Part shown: positions 46,804 to 58,000 of the stretch, in pieces
How positions within the stretch are numbered: the stretch's first letter is position 1
How the letters are laid out: every line of letters starts with the position of its first letter
From: JAHIKV01 sp963733145
GTDB taxonomy: Bacteria > Planctomycetota > Planctomycetia > Pirellulales > Thermoguttaceae
Length of the DNA stretch: 64,000 nucleotides
Direction: 5' to 3'
Assembly (NCBI GenBank): GCA_963733145.1
Contig: CAVTCJ010000005.1
Location: 496,001 to 560,000, forward strand
Notes under the pieces: model-generated
Databases searched by the model: none
What the model was told of the DNA's origin: nothing
What the model saw: only the letters and a program-made list of their open reading frames with translations
Program-made: the position numbers and the translations under genes

Positions 46804-48744
46804 TCACGGGTTTGTTTTTTCGGGCATGGCGTAGTAGAGCGACTTGATCTGCTCTTCGGAAAGCGCCTGATTGAAAATAGCCAATTCGTCGATCCGCCCT
46901 TGCCAGTAGTTGTATCCCGCGTGCCGTCAGCAGCCGCGGTACCCGCAGCATTGGTTCGGCAGCCTATGCCCAAGGCTTTCATAAAGGGCCGCGGCATCAC
47001 GCCGGCACAAGGGCTGGACGCAACTTGCTTGCCGTTGCGATACAAACGGATCTCTCTACCGTCGGCCACCAACGCAACGTGTTGCCAGGCGAGGATTGGG
47101 AAGGGATGGAAAATACCCTCTCTAACTTCCACCCATTGCCATCACGCTGGGTCACGCGAGCAGCCAGATCTCCATCTACTCCCCTTAAGCCAAGATGGAA
47201 CTGGGCCGTATCGTATCGTCCATTCCGAAGTATTCCCCAGTTGCTGGCGATCATCGCGTTGTACATCCGGCTGTTGGCCATGACCCAGACGGCTACAGTG
47301 AGCCGGTTGTTGGTCGTCTTAGGATAGTCGAGCACGATAACGTGGTCTTTCACTTCCCAGCCGCGGAGCCAAAGTGCGTCACCAAAGCGTCCTTCCATGT
47401 AGGGTGATCCGCCATACGCATTCCCCAACCGCAATTGCCCATGATGACCTCCCGGGGCGGAATCGAGGATTATTTGGCGGTCTTGCCCGTTCTCGGCCGC
47501 TCCATGCGGTAGTAGACACCGGACTCAAGGAAAGCACCAGATCTTCATAGGATTGGCTTCCTCGCGCCGCTTCAGGAGACGGAATCCGGAAGGACGAACT
47601 TCATCGAATCGAGTGAGGCCCTCGGTAGTCAACCGAGTGCCCTTGACACCGTCAACCTCAACCAGGGCCGACTCGTTCTCTCGCGGAAAGACCGCTTCCC
47701 GCCTGTTGACTGCGACTCCGATCACTTCCACCTTAGACTGATCGCCGCGGAACACATGCGATGCGGTGGTCTCCATTCTTTGCCACTTCGACGCCGAACT
47801 CCGTGCCCAGGTCGGTGACGACGGCCGTGGGAGTGCGGACGAAAAACAAGGATGAAGGATGAAGGATGAAGGATGAGGCCTTGGCCCCGATGTCTGACCT
47901 CTGACCTCTGACCTCTGACCTCTGACCTCTGACCTCTGACCTCTCCTCCACCCGCGCCGTCAGTTTTCCCAACGCCAGATAACCGCCGGCGGCGGACTCG
48001 ACTTTGATAAGTGCAGGGCCCTTCGAGAATTACCCTGGCCCCGGTGTCGTAGGTGATTTCCATCAGCCCGGCGGACAAGGCGTACTTGCGGCCCAGCGGG
48101 ACCGACGAGCCGATGTAAGTCTGCGTATCGGGATCGGCCCAGCGGCAATCCTTCATGCCCGTGATCCGGCCGACGAACACCAGTTCCGGTCCATAGCCCG
48201 ACGGGGCCGAGGGCGAGTGATTATCGACGACCTGCTGATAATGCGTGATTGTGTACGCCCAGGCCCCCAGCAACATCACGCCCAAAATCAGCGTGGCGAC
48301 CATGTAGGAGAAGACCGGCCCGCCGACGAAATTAGTGGCTGGTGGATAGTGGCTAGTGGTCAGCGGAGTGGAAAGAGAGGAGAGAGAGGAGAGAGGATGA
48401 AAGGGAAGCGGGGATTCGGGACTCGGGATTCGGGGCTCGGGTTGAAGCGAACGTTCACGTTCGGCTCCGATAGTGAATCCCGAATCCCGAACATCGAATC
48501 TCGATCCTCGATCCTCGAATTCCGCATCCCCCTGTTCCCCATCGAATCCGGCGCAGGAGGCGAGCAAGGAAGCCTGAGTGCACACGGCCACGAAGGTTTC
48601 GCGATTGCCGGCGTCTTCGGCCAATAGAGTATTGAGCCGGGTCCGTTGCGGCGCCGAGAGCCGGCCTTCCAGGTGGAAAACCGCCAATTCCAGCAATTCG
48701 TCGCCCGAGGCGGCGGGATCGAATTGTGCGCCGTTTTCATTCAT
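46804..48744 (-). CDS. FecR-type membrane protein with LamG domain, several frame breaks
   Basis: Starts ENGAQFDPAASGDELLELAV, the conserved N-terminus of FecR-like partners of planctomycete sigma factors. A repeat-rich linker (RIPSPESPLPFHPLSSLS) precedes one membrane helix (VATLILGVMLLGAWAYTITH). The FecR domain reads ITYDTGARVILEGPCTY, then VVTDLGTEFGVEVAKNG. Breaks occur near 48010, 47770, 47500, 47110 and 46920. The C-terminal half is a LamG/ConA-like domain (AWQHVALVADGREIRLYRNG) ending DELAIFNQALSEEQIKSLYY. The heptamer TCTGACC is repeated eight times at 47891-47946 and translated as RGQRSEV repeats. The start overlaps the sigma factor stop. Confidence 0.75.
47891..47946. repeat. Tandem heptamer array (TCTGACC)8
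   Basis: Eight perfect seven-base units inside the FecR gene. Since three units make 21 bases, the protein gains a seven-residue period (RGQRSEV) while the frame holds only for unit numbers in steps of three. Three units of the same heptamer occur at 24013. Confidence 0.9.
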
Positions 48745-49282
48745 CGCCGGCCACCCGTTCAGTCGAAGCGATTTTCTCTTTGATGCAATCCGCCAGGGAG
48801 CGATGGGCGCGGGTAAGCGCCCGGTATACGGTCTCGGTCTTCATCTCCAACCGCGCGGCGATATCCCCGCTGCGAAGCTGCTTGGCGTAGCGAAGCGTCA
48901 GCAGCCGCCGCTGCTTGTCCGTCAAGCGTTGGAAACAGGCACGCAGCATGTCCGCCATTGCCGATTCGGAGAACTCGCTGCCGCCGTCGTACCGCTCCCA
49001 GTGCGATTCCAGTTGGTCGAGCACTTCCTCGCTCAGAGGCGGAGTAGATTTGGTTTTCCCCCGCAGGGCCTCCAATGCCTTGAACCGCGCGGCGCGGCGG
49101 AGCCAAACCCTTAGCCTCGGCTCGTCGGCTACTTCGCGCCCCTTGTCAAGGGCCAGCAGCGCCACTTCCTGCACCACGTCTTCGCAGAGGCCGAAATCGC
49201 CCGTGATCGACCAGGCGTAGGCCAGGAGCTTGTTCCGCTCCGCCATCAGCACGCGAACGAGCTGTTCGGTTTCCAGCGACAC
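48737..49282 (-). CDS. ECF-like RNA polymerase sigma factor (Rhodopirellula/Verrucomicrobium type)
   Basis: 181 residues, intact. Region 2 is YAWSITGDFGLCEDVVQEVA, region 4 is LTDKQRRLLTLRYAKQLRSG with DIAARLEMKTETVYRALTRA as the helix-turn-helix. The stop overlaps the FecR/LamG gene start by eight bases; this sigma-FecR pairing is common in planctomycetes. It likely directs a small regulon that includes the surface proteins downstream, but no promoter motif was found to test that. Confidence 0.93.
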   Translation of the reverse strand: MSLETEQLVRVLMAERNKLLAYAWSITGDFGLCEDVVQEVALLALDKGREVADEPRLRVWLRRAARFKALEALRGKTKSTPPLSEEVLDQLESHWERYDGGSEFSESAMADMLRACFQRLTDKQRRLLTLRYAKQLRSGDIAARLEMKTETVYRALTRAHRSLADCIKEKIASTERVAGDE

Positions 49283-49721
49283 TGCTCACCCCCGGTTGTA
49301 CATCCGAGTTGTTCCCTATTTGGGCGTTTGGCCGTTTGGTGGCCGTCGGCACGACGGCCCTGTTGGCAATGCTAGTCGCCCTTCCGGCGGCCGCTAAACG
49401 AGTTCTTCACGGGAATATGGAACTACCGACATTAGATAGGTGACGTCTCCCAGGAAAATCAGGACATATTGCGGAGATATATTTTTGAATATCTCCGCGA
49501 GGGGGTGGATTGCACCGCCGGCAGTTCCATAATCCGGGTTATTTGCGACAATTTCCGTTTAGCGGCCGTCGGCACGACGGCCCCGTTGGCAGAGCAGGCC
49601 GTCGTGCCGACGGCCGCTAAACGGGAGTGCGCCGACATTATGGAGATTATGGCTATCTATTTTTCGCCCATGTACCTCGGAATGCAACAGTCCCGGCCAA
49701 GTCGCGGCCGTCGGCCGACGG
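49283..49721. repeat. Gene-free stretch with long perfect inverted repeat
   Basis: At 49556-49582 and 49597-49623, 27-base arms built on GTTTAGCGGCCGTCGGCACG are perfect inverses around a 14-base loop. A diverged copy is at 49327-49400. No gene is seen. The element sits between two genes transcribed in the same direction. Confidence 0.85.
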
Positions 49722-52700
49722 TCAGAACCGCAGCGAATCGGGGATCCAGTCCTTCATCCGATTCAGCAGACCGCTGCGTTCGGGCGGGGTCTTTTCGGCC
49801 GGAGGCTCCTTGGCGGCGGCGGTTTCGGCGGGCACCGCGACCGGCGGCAGAGGAACGTTCGCTTCGAGAAAGCGGGGCCAATAGCCTTCCATCAGCCGAA
49901 GGCAATCGCCGACTTGCCCGTTGTGGAGTTTCACTTCGGCCAGGTATATGAGCTTCGAGAGTTCGACCATTTCGGCCTTGGTGAAGGCCAGGTGATAAAT
50001 CTGCACGTCGTCGATCCAAACCTCGCCGGGGCCCATCAGATCGAACCGCGCCCGCAGCGAAGAGAGACCTTCGAGCGGCATGTCGTCGACCTGGAAGACG
50101 TATTGCCCCCAGTCGGAAAAGATGAGGACCTCGGGCCGGCCCGGGCCTGGCGCCGAGCCGACGGGGGCATAGCGGTAATAATCCCGCCCGTTGAGCTTGC
50201 CCTCCAAGGCCAACCGCAACGGCGGCTGCCGCGACTTGTCGGTCGTCCGCAGCCACACCGACACGGTAAGCCGTCCCGTGGAAGGCGCGGCGAAGGGCCG
50301 GCTTACCAGACAGGCCACCGGACCGGCGCTGGAGAGCTTGACCGACCGCCGCCCGCCGTGCCGCTGCGTATCATCCAATTTGATTTCAACCTTGTTGCGC
50401 TTAGTGAGGGCCCAATCAGGGACGGGGTCCGTGCCGGTTGCGGGTTCCTCGAAATCGCGATTCGCCGGCACGCCCAGCGGAGTCGGATTGCGCAGAGCCG
50501 TCGCCCGGGCACCGAGATCGCGGATGTCCAGAGCCAACTCCGTGTCGATCGATCCCGGCCAGACGATATGCGGATTCGAGCAGCGGGCGGCTTGATCCGG
50601 AAAAACGCACCGCGACCAGGTCGTAGGGCCTCAGGCCGACCTCCCAACTCAGTCCCGAGCCGGCGTCGGGCTTCAGTGGTTCGATCTTCCGCGTACCCGT
50701 AATCTCCTCGACGCGGCAGCCGGGCGCGGCCTCGACGTGCAGCCGGGCGGTCACCGGAAAGGGGGCGTCGTTCACCGCGTAGAGATACGTCCGGCCGTTA
50801 TAGGCACACCACCGAAACGTCACCGGCTGCGAGGCGTCGGCCGACTGGCTCTCGCCCACCGCCTGGAAGCGGCCCGTGGGCAGGGCGCGGTAGCAGGCCG
50901 CCAGATCGCCGAACGCATCCTCATCGCCCATCGGCAACACCCAGCCCCCGTCGACCATCGCCTGCGAGTCGAGCGTGGCCAGGGCGTGGACGAAGCGGCG
51001 CCGATTTTGCGCGCCCGCCGGCGTCGGTTGGGAGATTAACCAGTTCCGGCTTGGCTCGAAGGGATTTTTGGCGGTGAACGAGGCAATGTGGACCTCGCGC
51101 GGCTGGTGGTAGAACAGGCTGCCCGAGACGGCAAGCCCCTGAAAACAACTATCAATGTCCGGCATCTGTCCGATTTCCAGATCGGCGGCGCGGCGCGCCC
51201 AGGTCGTCGTGGGGGATGATTCGCTCGGGCCGCAAGAGGACGATCCGGTCCGAAACGTCGCGGAAATTTCGGGCGTCGAACCCCACCCGCAACATCGCCT
51301 CGGCGACGGTCGTCCCACGGGGGAGCGCGGGCCGCAGTTCGGCGTCCAGCGCCGGCCCTTCGAGCATGTTCGTTCCGACGAGGTAGAGGCGGCCGCCGGG
51401 GCGGATCGAGGCCAGCTCGTCGGCGGCGCGGCGGTAGAACTTGGCTAGTTCCGCCGCCCGCCATTGCAGCCAGGCCCTGCTGTTCGGCTCTTCGGCCAGA
51501 AACGCCGCGCGTCGGGCGAAGCGATCCGGCCCCGCGCCGGGAACGCGAAGGCCCGTCGCCCGAGAGAACCGCGCGGTCGTCGCGTCGTCCAGCCCCCATT
51601 CCGGTCCGGGAAGTTGGGCGTAGCCGTCGGCCGAGAGCCGCACGGCCACTCCGGCAAACGACGGGTGCCGCGCATAGCGGGCGGCCAGTTCATGCAGCAC
51701 GCCCAGCATCGCCGCCTGCACCCGCGGATCGAGCGCGTTGTAGTACGGCGCCAAACCGCGCTCCGGCGGCCAGACGCCGCACAGCGCCGTCCCGTCGGCC
51801 CCGGTCCATTCGATCCCTTCCGCGTCGCGGCCGCCGGCGCGAAGCAGCGACTCCAGCTCGGGCAGCGGCGCGGCGAACTCGACCGTGGGTATCAGTTGCA
51901 GCCCCTCGCGGTCGAACAACCGCAGCAGCATCTCCAGCACGTCCTTCCTCACCGGGTCCTGAGCGGAAGCGAAAAACGCCCCCGTGTCGTAGCGCGGCGT
52001 TCCCTGCAGCAGCGCGCTGGGATAAATCGTGCTGCCGTCGGCCAGGACCGAGAGCATCAGGCCGTTGTAGCCGGCGTAGCGGAGGTAATCGATCAGCCGC
52101 GTTCCGCTTTCGTGGAAGGTCCACCAGTCGTGGAGGCTGCGGCCGCTCCAGGCGTCGAGGCTCTCGTTGGCCGAGAAGTTTTCGCCCAGCAGGGGGCGGT
52201 CGAGATACGCCGCCAGCAACCGCTGGTTCCCGCCCGCCGCCGGCTGCGGCCGCGGCAACTGCTCTCCGGCGGCCAGGACGCGGATCTTGCCGTACACGGC
52301 CGGCGTCCGCTCGCGCCCGTTGGCGATCAGCAGCAGGGGCGTCGCGGTCCGCGGCCAGAAGACCATCCGATAGCGCTGCCAGTGCGGCTCGGCCGCCGCG
52401 GCGACCAATTCCTTGGCGTTGTCGAATCCCGCCCCGGTCTCCAGCGGCGCAGAGCGCTCCGGCCGCGTTCGGCTCCAGCACGCTGATCCGCACGGTCTGC
52501 GGCAGGTCGCTCGGATATTCCACCTCCAACACGTGCGGACGGCCGGGTTTGTCGATCGGCAGCCAATACGCCTCCCAACTCACGTCCGGCGAGTCGGCGT
52601 TGGGCTTCAACTCGGCCAGCTTGCCCAGCGCGTGGCGACGTGTCTTCAGGCAGCCGTTTCCCAGCGGGCCTTGCCACGACCGCGGCAGACGCGACTTCGT

Positions 52701-53675
52701 TAGCCGCAACTGCGGCAATTTCGACAGCTTCTCGTACCAGCGCGGATTGGCCGGATCGATCTCCAGCACCTGCGTCAACTTGTCGGCTGAAGGCGAGTCC
52801 GGCGCCCGTCGCGGATCGATCACCACCACTTGCACCCGCCGCTCGCCGATCGCCCGCCGCCAACTCAACGGCTGCCGGACCGCCTGCGACCAGTTCGGAC
52901 TGGACGCGGCGGAGATGACGATGTCGTACACGCCCTCTTCACCGGGCAACCTCGGCTCGAACGCAACGCTCGCCGCGTCGTCGGCCTTCGCTTCCTGTTG
53001 TTCCGACCAGAACTCCTTTTTCCCTACGAGCAGTTGTGCCCGGATGCGCACCCTCTCGTCCGCGGAGATGGAAAGCCCCCGCGGCTCGACGCGGAACTTG
53101 AACTTCTCGCCGGGGGCGAAGACCAGGTTGTCGCGCTCGAAGCGGACGCGGAGCAAATCGCCCGGCGCCCGCATCGCCAGCAAACGGTTTCCCCGCTGGT
53201 CCAACTCCTTGTTCACGAAATCGCCGGAAAGATCGGCCAGGGGAATATCGATCGACGCCGTTCGTTCGGGCTCGTCGGCGGCCGTGAATCGCAGCAGCAA
53301 TTTCGCGCCCGGCGGGGCGGACACCAGCACGTCCGTGCCGTCGTATCCGCGGGGACTGCGTTGGCGGAAACAGAGTTTCGCGCCGCCGCTCCAGGCGGGG
53401 GCCTCGATCCACATCGAGCCCGGCTCGTCGGCCTCCAGCCCCAGCGGCCGCGGATCTGAGATGGTTCCTTCGCTGACCGAGACGGTTCCGTGCCAGAGGC
53501 GGTCCTCGCCGCCGCCCCAGGCGATGCGGACGCGAATGTCGCCGGCCACGGCCGGCTGCGCGGCCACCGCCGCCAGCAGGACCAAAACGGCGCGACGAAA
53601 CAGCCCGGCGGCGACCGTCCAGGCAGTCGGCAAGAAGCGAACCGGCGATGTCCTCGGACCTCCCTGTCCGATCAT
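49722..53675 (-). CDS. Large secreted protein with glycosyl-hydrolase-like (TIM-barrel) middle, three frame breaks
   Basis: Start at ATG 53675 gives an N-terminal signal (RRAVLVLLAAVAAQPAVAGD). The first ~400 residues are beta-rich (FAPGEKFKFRVEPRGLSISA). After a break near 52445 come GENFSANESLDAWSGRSLHD, SGTRLIDYLRYAGYNGLMLS, LFDREGLQLIPTVEFAAPLP and RHPSFAGVAVRLSADGYAQL, a pattern of family-10-like glycosyl hydrolases of planctomycetes. Breaks near 51205 and 50585 lead to NGRTYLYAVNDAPFPVTARL, then a C-terminal carbohydrate-binding-like sandwich (GRLTVSVWLRTTDKSRQPPL) and the stop at 49722. Total about 1315 residues. Catalytic residues cannot be assigned with confidence; activity on glycans is inferred. 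Confidence 0.65.
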
Positions 53676-53720
53676 CGTAACACCCGCCGCTAAAGAGGAA
53701 TGAGAACCCGAAACGGCCAA

Positions 53721-54303
53721 TTATAATGAGAACCCCATTGCCCCACTATGCTGAATTGGGCGGAATTTTCGGAAATCTCCCCTCTCCCTATGGCAGATGG
53801 GCCGGGGGTGAGGGCAACAGCGATCTCCCCTCGCCCTTTGGGAGAGGGGCCGGGGTGAGGGCAGTTGCTGTGTCGTTCGGCAGTTGGTCAACAAACATCC
53901 AATTTTCCAGTTTGGACTCCCTCGCCTCCCCCGTCTGGCAATCGCAACAAAAGCGACAAACGCACCGGTCCTACGACGAGCCCTTTTCGCCATCAACGCT
54001 GCGAATCGCCGTAAAACGTTATCTTCCAATTGGTTCCGTCCTATAGAATTCGTTGCAGGTGCGCACCCTGCTTAGGTAGTACGTATTGCAACTGAATGAC
54101 AACGTCTCCCCTCTCTCTCTTGGAGACGGGCTGCGGGTGAGGGCTGCGATCGTCTCCATTCTGGGTCTCCTTTCTAGACCCCAGCATGGGGACATTTCTA
54201 TCGGTGACAACAGGGGGTCAATTCTATCTGTGAATGACAGTTCAAGATTTGTTCCAAGAGATGGAAAGTACCCCGTTACGGGAGGTTATTAGTCAAAAAA
54301 AGG
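53721..54303. repeat. Gene-free stretch with GRGAGGEG-type repeat DNA
   Basis: 53775-53862 holds two tandem copies of the CCCTCTCCCT...GGGCCGGGGTGAGGG element that is translated elsewhere at 4025, 24059 and 63540. A third, diverged copy lies at 54104-54143. No gene is supported on either strand. Confidence 0.75.
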
Positions 54304-54520
54304 GTAACCGTTCACGGGGCGGCAGGGGGCTGGTCCATTTTTCGGCGGGAAAACGTAATTTCATCAATAAACCGTGGGCCGAAAACATGGACCGGGTACC
54401 CTCTGGGTGCCCCTCCCGCCGCCCCAGGGGGACAGTCCCATTTTCGCGGCGGTAAAGCTAATTCGCAGGGCAACGTCTCTCGCGCCGCGAAAATTGGGAC
54501 AGTCCCCTGTGAACGGTTAC
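54304..54520 (+). repeat. Long palindromic repeat, copy D, with perfect terminal inverted repeats
   Basis: 217 bp ending in perfect 12-base inverted repeats GTAACCGTTCAC (54304-54315) and GTGAACGGTTAC (54509-54520). Two internal hairpins as in copies A and C, plus the extra inter-hairpin block shared with copy B. It ends ten bases before the -35 box of the blaI-like gene. Confidence 0.92.
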
Positions 54521-54529
54521 AAAAAGGGA

Positions 54530-54558
54530 TTGACACAGTTGTTCTATTTCGATAGAAT
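54530..54558 (+). promoter_or_regulatory. Promoter of the blaI-like gene
   Basis: TTGACA at 54530-54535, a 17-base spacer, and TAGAAT at 54553-54558: a near-ideal vegetative promoter, the best in the window. The start codon is 36 bases beyond, with GGAGG in between. Confidence 0.8.
54542..54557. promoter_or_regulatory. Operator-like dyad over the -10 box
   Basis: TTCTATTTCGATAGAA is a perfect 6-4-6 dyad overlapping the spacer and the -10. A BlaI/MecI-type repressor bound here would block its own promoter. The half-site differs from the classical TACA/TGTA BlaI box, so the assignment is inferred from position. Confidence 0.55.
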
Positions 54559-54593
54559 ACGAGCCGACGCCTACAAAATCGGAGGAACGCCCA

Positions 54594-54983
54594 ATGGCTC
54601 GACCACCTAGTGCCCACCCGACAGACGGGGAGTTGGAATTGCTGCAAGTCCTCTGGCAGGCCGGCCCGTGCAGCTTGGGGCAGATTTGCAAAACGCTGCG
54701 TCTGCGACGGTCGATCGCTACCACCACGGTCGCGACAATTCTGAAGGTCATGCTTGACAAGAAGCTTGTCCGCCGGAAACGCACGCCAAAGGGTTATCTC
54801 TGGTCGGCCAAAACCACACGTCAAAGTGCCGCCACGGGCATGGTCCGCAAACTGGTTGATTCGGTCTTCGACGGTTCGGCCCAACGGCTGGTCGCCCACC
54901 TGTTGGAGTCCAACGAACTTAGCGAGCACGAGCGTAAAGAACTTCGTCGATTGATAGACACCGCAGGAAAACCCGACGCGTGA
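54594..54983 (+). CDS. BlaI/MecI/CopY-family transcriptional repressor
   Basis: 129 residues. LTDGE-like HPTDGELELLQVLWQAGPCS and RSIATTTVATILKVMLDKKL with VRRKRTPKGYLWSA form the winged helix-turn-helix of the family; the C-terminal third is the dimerisation region. A GGAGG ribosome site lies eight bases before the ATG. It is followed after 45 bases by an M56 metallopeptidase gene, the classical sensor partner whose activation leads to repressor cleavage. Beta-lactam response is not implied; planctomycete pairs of this kind have unknown signals. Confidence 0.93.
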   Translation: MARPPSAHPTDGELELLQVLWQAGPCSLGQICKTLRLRRSIATTTVATILKVMLDKKLVRRKRTPKGYLWSAKTTRQSAATGMVRKLVDSVFDGSAQRLVAHLLESNELSEHERKELRRLIDTAGKPDA

Positions 54984-55028
54984 CGACCGCTGTCGTCGTC
55001 TCTCCCAAATCGCAAAGGGGATTCGATC

Positions 55029-58000
55029 ATGATCGGCTATCGACTCTGGCAGGTTGTGGGCTGGACGATGCTGCACTATCTCTGGATCGGCGCGGCGATG
55101 GGGGTGGTCGCCATGCTGATGCGGCAACGGTTGCGGTTCGCGGCCGCCAACCTGAGGTATCTCATTGCCCTGGGCAGTTTACTGCTCTTGAGCCTGGCAC
55201 CCGTAGCGATAGCCATCGTGGTGAGTCACAACATTCTCCCAGCTACACAAAGCACACCGCTGCCTGTGGGCGCCGCGAGCCAACCTGTACCGACGCACAG
55301 CGAAGAGGCGCCGACGATCGCTGCATCGGCGCCAAATGCGACCGTTGGCGCCGTCGGCCCACCAGCCGTGACCGCGTCGACACACGGGAGCGAACAAGTT
55401 CTGGAGGCATTGAACCTGGCGGCGATGTGCCTGCCGTGGCTCTGGGTTTTCGGCGCACCGTTGAGTTTCGCGCTGACCACTGCCGGACTGCTTGGGGCGG
55501 AACGTTTGCGGCGGCAGAGCCGCCCGCTGGAAGACGCCCGAATTACCGAAATGTGCCGACAGTTGGCGGCCTCATTGAAGATATCATGCCGAGTGGGCGT
55601 GGCCGTCTGCGACCGCATTGCCGCCCCGATCCTCGTGGGCATATTGCGCCCGATGATCCTGCTTCCCGCCGCTGCGCTGGCCGGGTGGACCCCCCAGCAA
55701 TTGGAGATGGTTCTGCTTCACGAGTTGGCCCATGTGCGGCGCTACGACAACCTGGTGAATCTTCTGCAACGAATCATCGAGGCCGTGCTGTTCTTCCAGC
55801 CGATGGTGTGGATCATCTCCGGTTGGGTACGGCGCGAGCGTGAGCACTGCTGCGACGAATTGGTGGTGGCCAGAACCAGTCAGCCGCACGCCTATGCCGA
55901 AATGCTCGTGAGCCTATCCGAGCGCTTATCTCAGGAGGTAGGGTGGGCCAAGCGAAGCGCAGTCCCACCGACCTATCCGCAAGCGGTTTCGTCAATGGCC
56001 CAGCGCCCGCTGGTCGTCCGAATTCGCCGCATTCTGAAAAAGGAGGAACAGACCATGCAAGTCTCTCGCAAAGCAGTTGGTTTAGTTCTTGCCGGCGTTT
56101 TGACGCTGGTCCTCGTGATCGGCGGGCAGTACTGCCGAACCAGTCATGCGGAAGTTGCCCAAGAGGGAACCGATGCCGGCATGAACTCGATGGCGACAGC
56201 GGAGGAAATCCTTCGATTGCTTCGCGCGAACGACGCCCGATTCGACAACTTGGAGTTGAAGTACCTGAAAATCACAAAACAAGAGATTAGGCCGAACAGG
56301 TTTAATGAGGCGCGATTTGGACTGGATACACACAAACAGCCCAAAGATTATTGGGACGCCCGCGTTGTGAAGTGGGTGTGGTCGTGCAGTCTGACTGTTC
56401 GCGGCAAGAACACGATTCTTGCTTCCCAGTTCGAGCCGGCTCTTTCCGAGAAGGACAAATACGTCAAGCCGGTGCCTTTTCAAAAAGAAGGGATCATTGA
56501 CGGCGTGCGGCACGAGATTACGGACGAGCAGCTTGCGGAGGGCGATCCCTCAAAACGTGTTCCCAATAGCGAGAAACAGTATCGTGTGTCCAAAGCTCCG
56601 CCAAGCTGGGGTCGAGAGAGGCAAATGGTTGTCGAATTTCCATTCGGCGTCGGCTTCGGTAAACGAATCAAGAACATCGATTCCGTGAAGATACGAGGCA
56701 ACGTTCGGATCATTACGGGACAAATCCAGATGTGGACAGACGACGTTAGCCAATTTCAGATTGAACTCGATGAGGCCGGGCTTGTACGCAAAGCGACCAT
56801 CGATTCCGATGTGAAAGGACATCACACCCAGTTTGAAGTGAAATCCAGCGGTTCTGTTCGCCGGGGAGGATTGATACTGGCAGAATCGGGCACTTTCAAG
56901 CGAAGCGGACAAAACGAATTCCTAGTGGAATTCAAGAGCATAACAACGAATCTGTCGGACGGGCAATATGCGAGACTGGCTGAATTCAGGATCGAACCGC
57001 TCATGCAGGTTGACGATGAAGTCAACGGCATTCACGGCACTGGCGCGAAGCGGGGAGACGGCAGCGTCTATGTAAACGAACACCATAAGAGCAGAAATAA
57101 TTCCGCCAAGGATTTGGATACGAAGCCCAAGGCGGCTGCGTCGAAGGCAAACGATCCGTCCGGCAAGACCTCGGCGGAAATGCCCGCAAGCGAGAAGAGG
57201 CCGGCCAAGGAGCCTCCGCAAGCGGAAATGTCGGTGGAGGTATCCGGCCGCGTGGTGGACGACGAGACCGGCCAGCCCGTCGAACGGTTCGTCGTGCAAG
57301 GCGGATGTGTCGACAAGAACGATCCCACCAAAATTGTTTGGGGCTATTCCGAGACTCGAACCAGCTCGCCCAATCCAAAAGGACGATTCAACCAAGAGCG
57401 GATCGATTGGGGGGCCGGCGGGCGGGCGCGGATCGTGGCCGCCGGCTATCTGCCGCAGCCGATTCTGGAAAAGGCGCCCGCGCCAGGGCTGACCAGGATC
57501 AACAATTGTGTGGTGCGGCTGAAACGCGGTGCATCTTTGCGTGGACGCGTGCTGGATCACAACGGGAAGCCCGTCGAGGGCGCGCGCGTTGTCGTCGTCG
57601 GTCCAGTAACAATGACCATCGACAACGGCAAAATCGAGAATGGCGCCACCGCGGGCAATCCGGCCGTCACCGACGCGGATGGCCGCTTCCGTGTCACGGG
57701 CGTCGGTGACGAAACTCCTCGCGTGATCGTGCTGGCTCCGCATCTGCACGCTTGGATGGCGCCCGCATCGAGCAAGAGGGCGAACGGAGAATTGACCATC
57801 CGCCTGCCGAAGCCGGCAACGCTCAAGGTTCTCGTTGACATTCCTGGCGCAGTGCAAGAGAACGAGAAGCACCTTGTTGACCGCTACGGAGCGTCGCGGG
57901 TCTGGCCTGCGGGCAAGAACGTCCAACTCCGCCTGGAACTGAAGAGTTGGGAGATGGACGGCTGGAGAGGCGCGGGCAATTTCGTCGAAAGCCGGGAGGT

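Noticed and set aside
47887..47946. Tandem repeats suggesting a CRISPR array
   Set aside because: The units are seven bases with no spacers and lie inside a gene; the same holds for the nine-base array at 6300.
52549..53703. Plus-strand open frame of 384 codons
   Set aside because: Antisense to the secreted glycosyl-hydrolase-like gene, low-complexity Ser/Arg composition.
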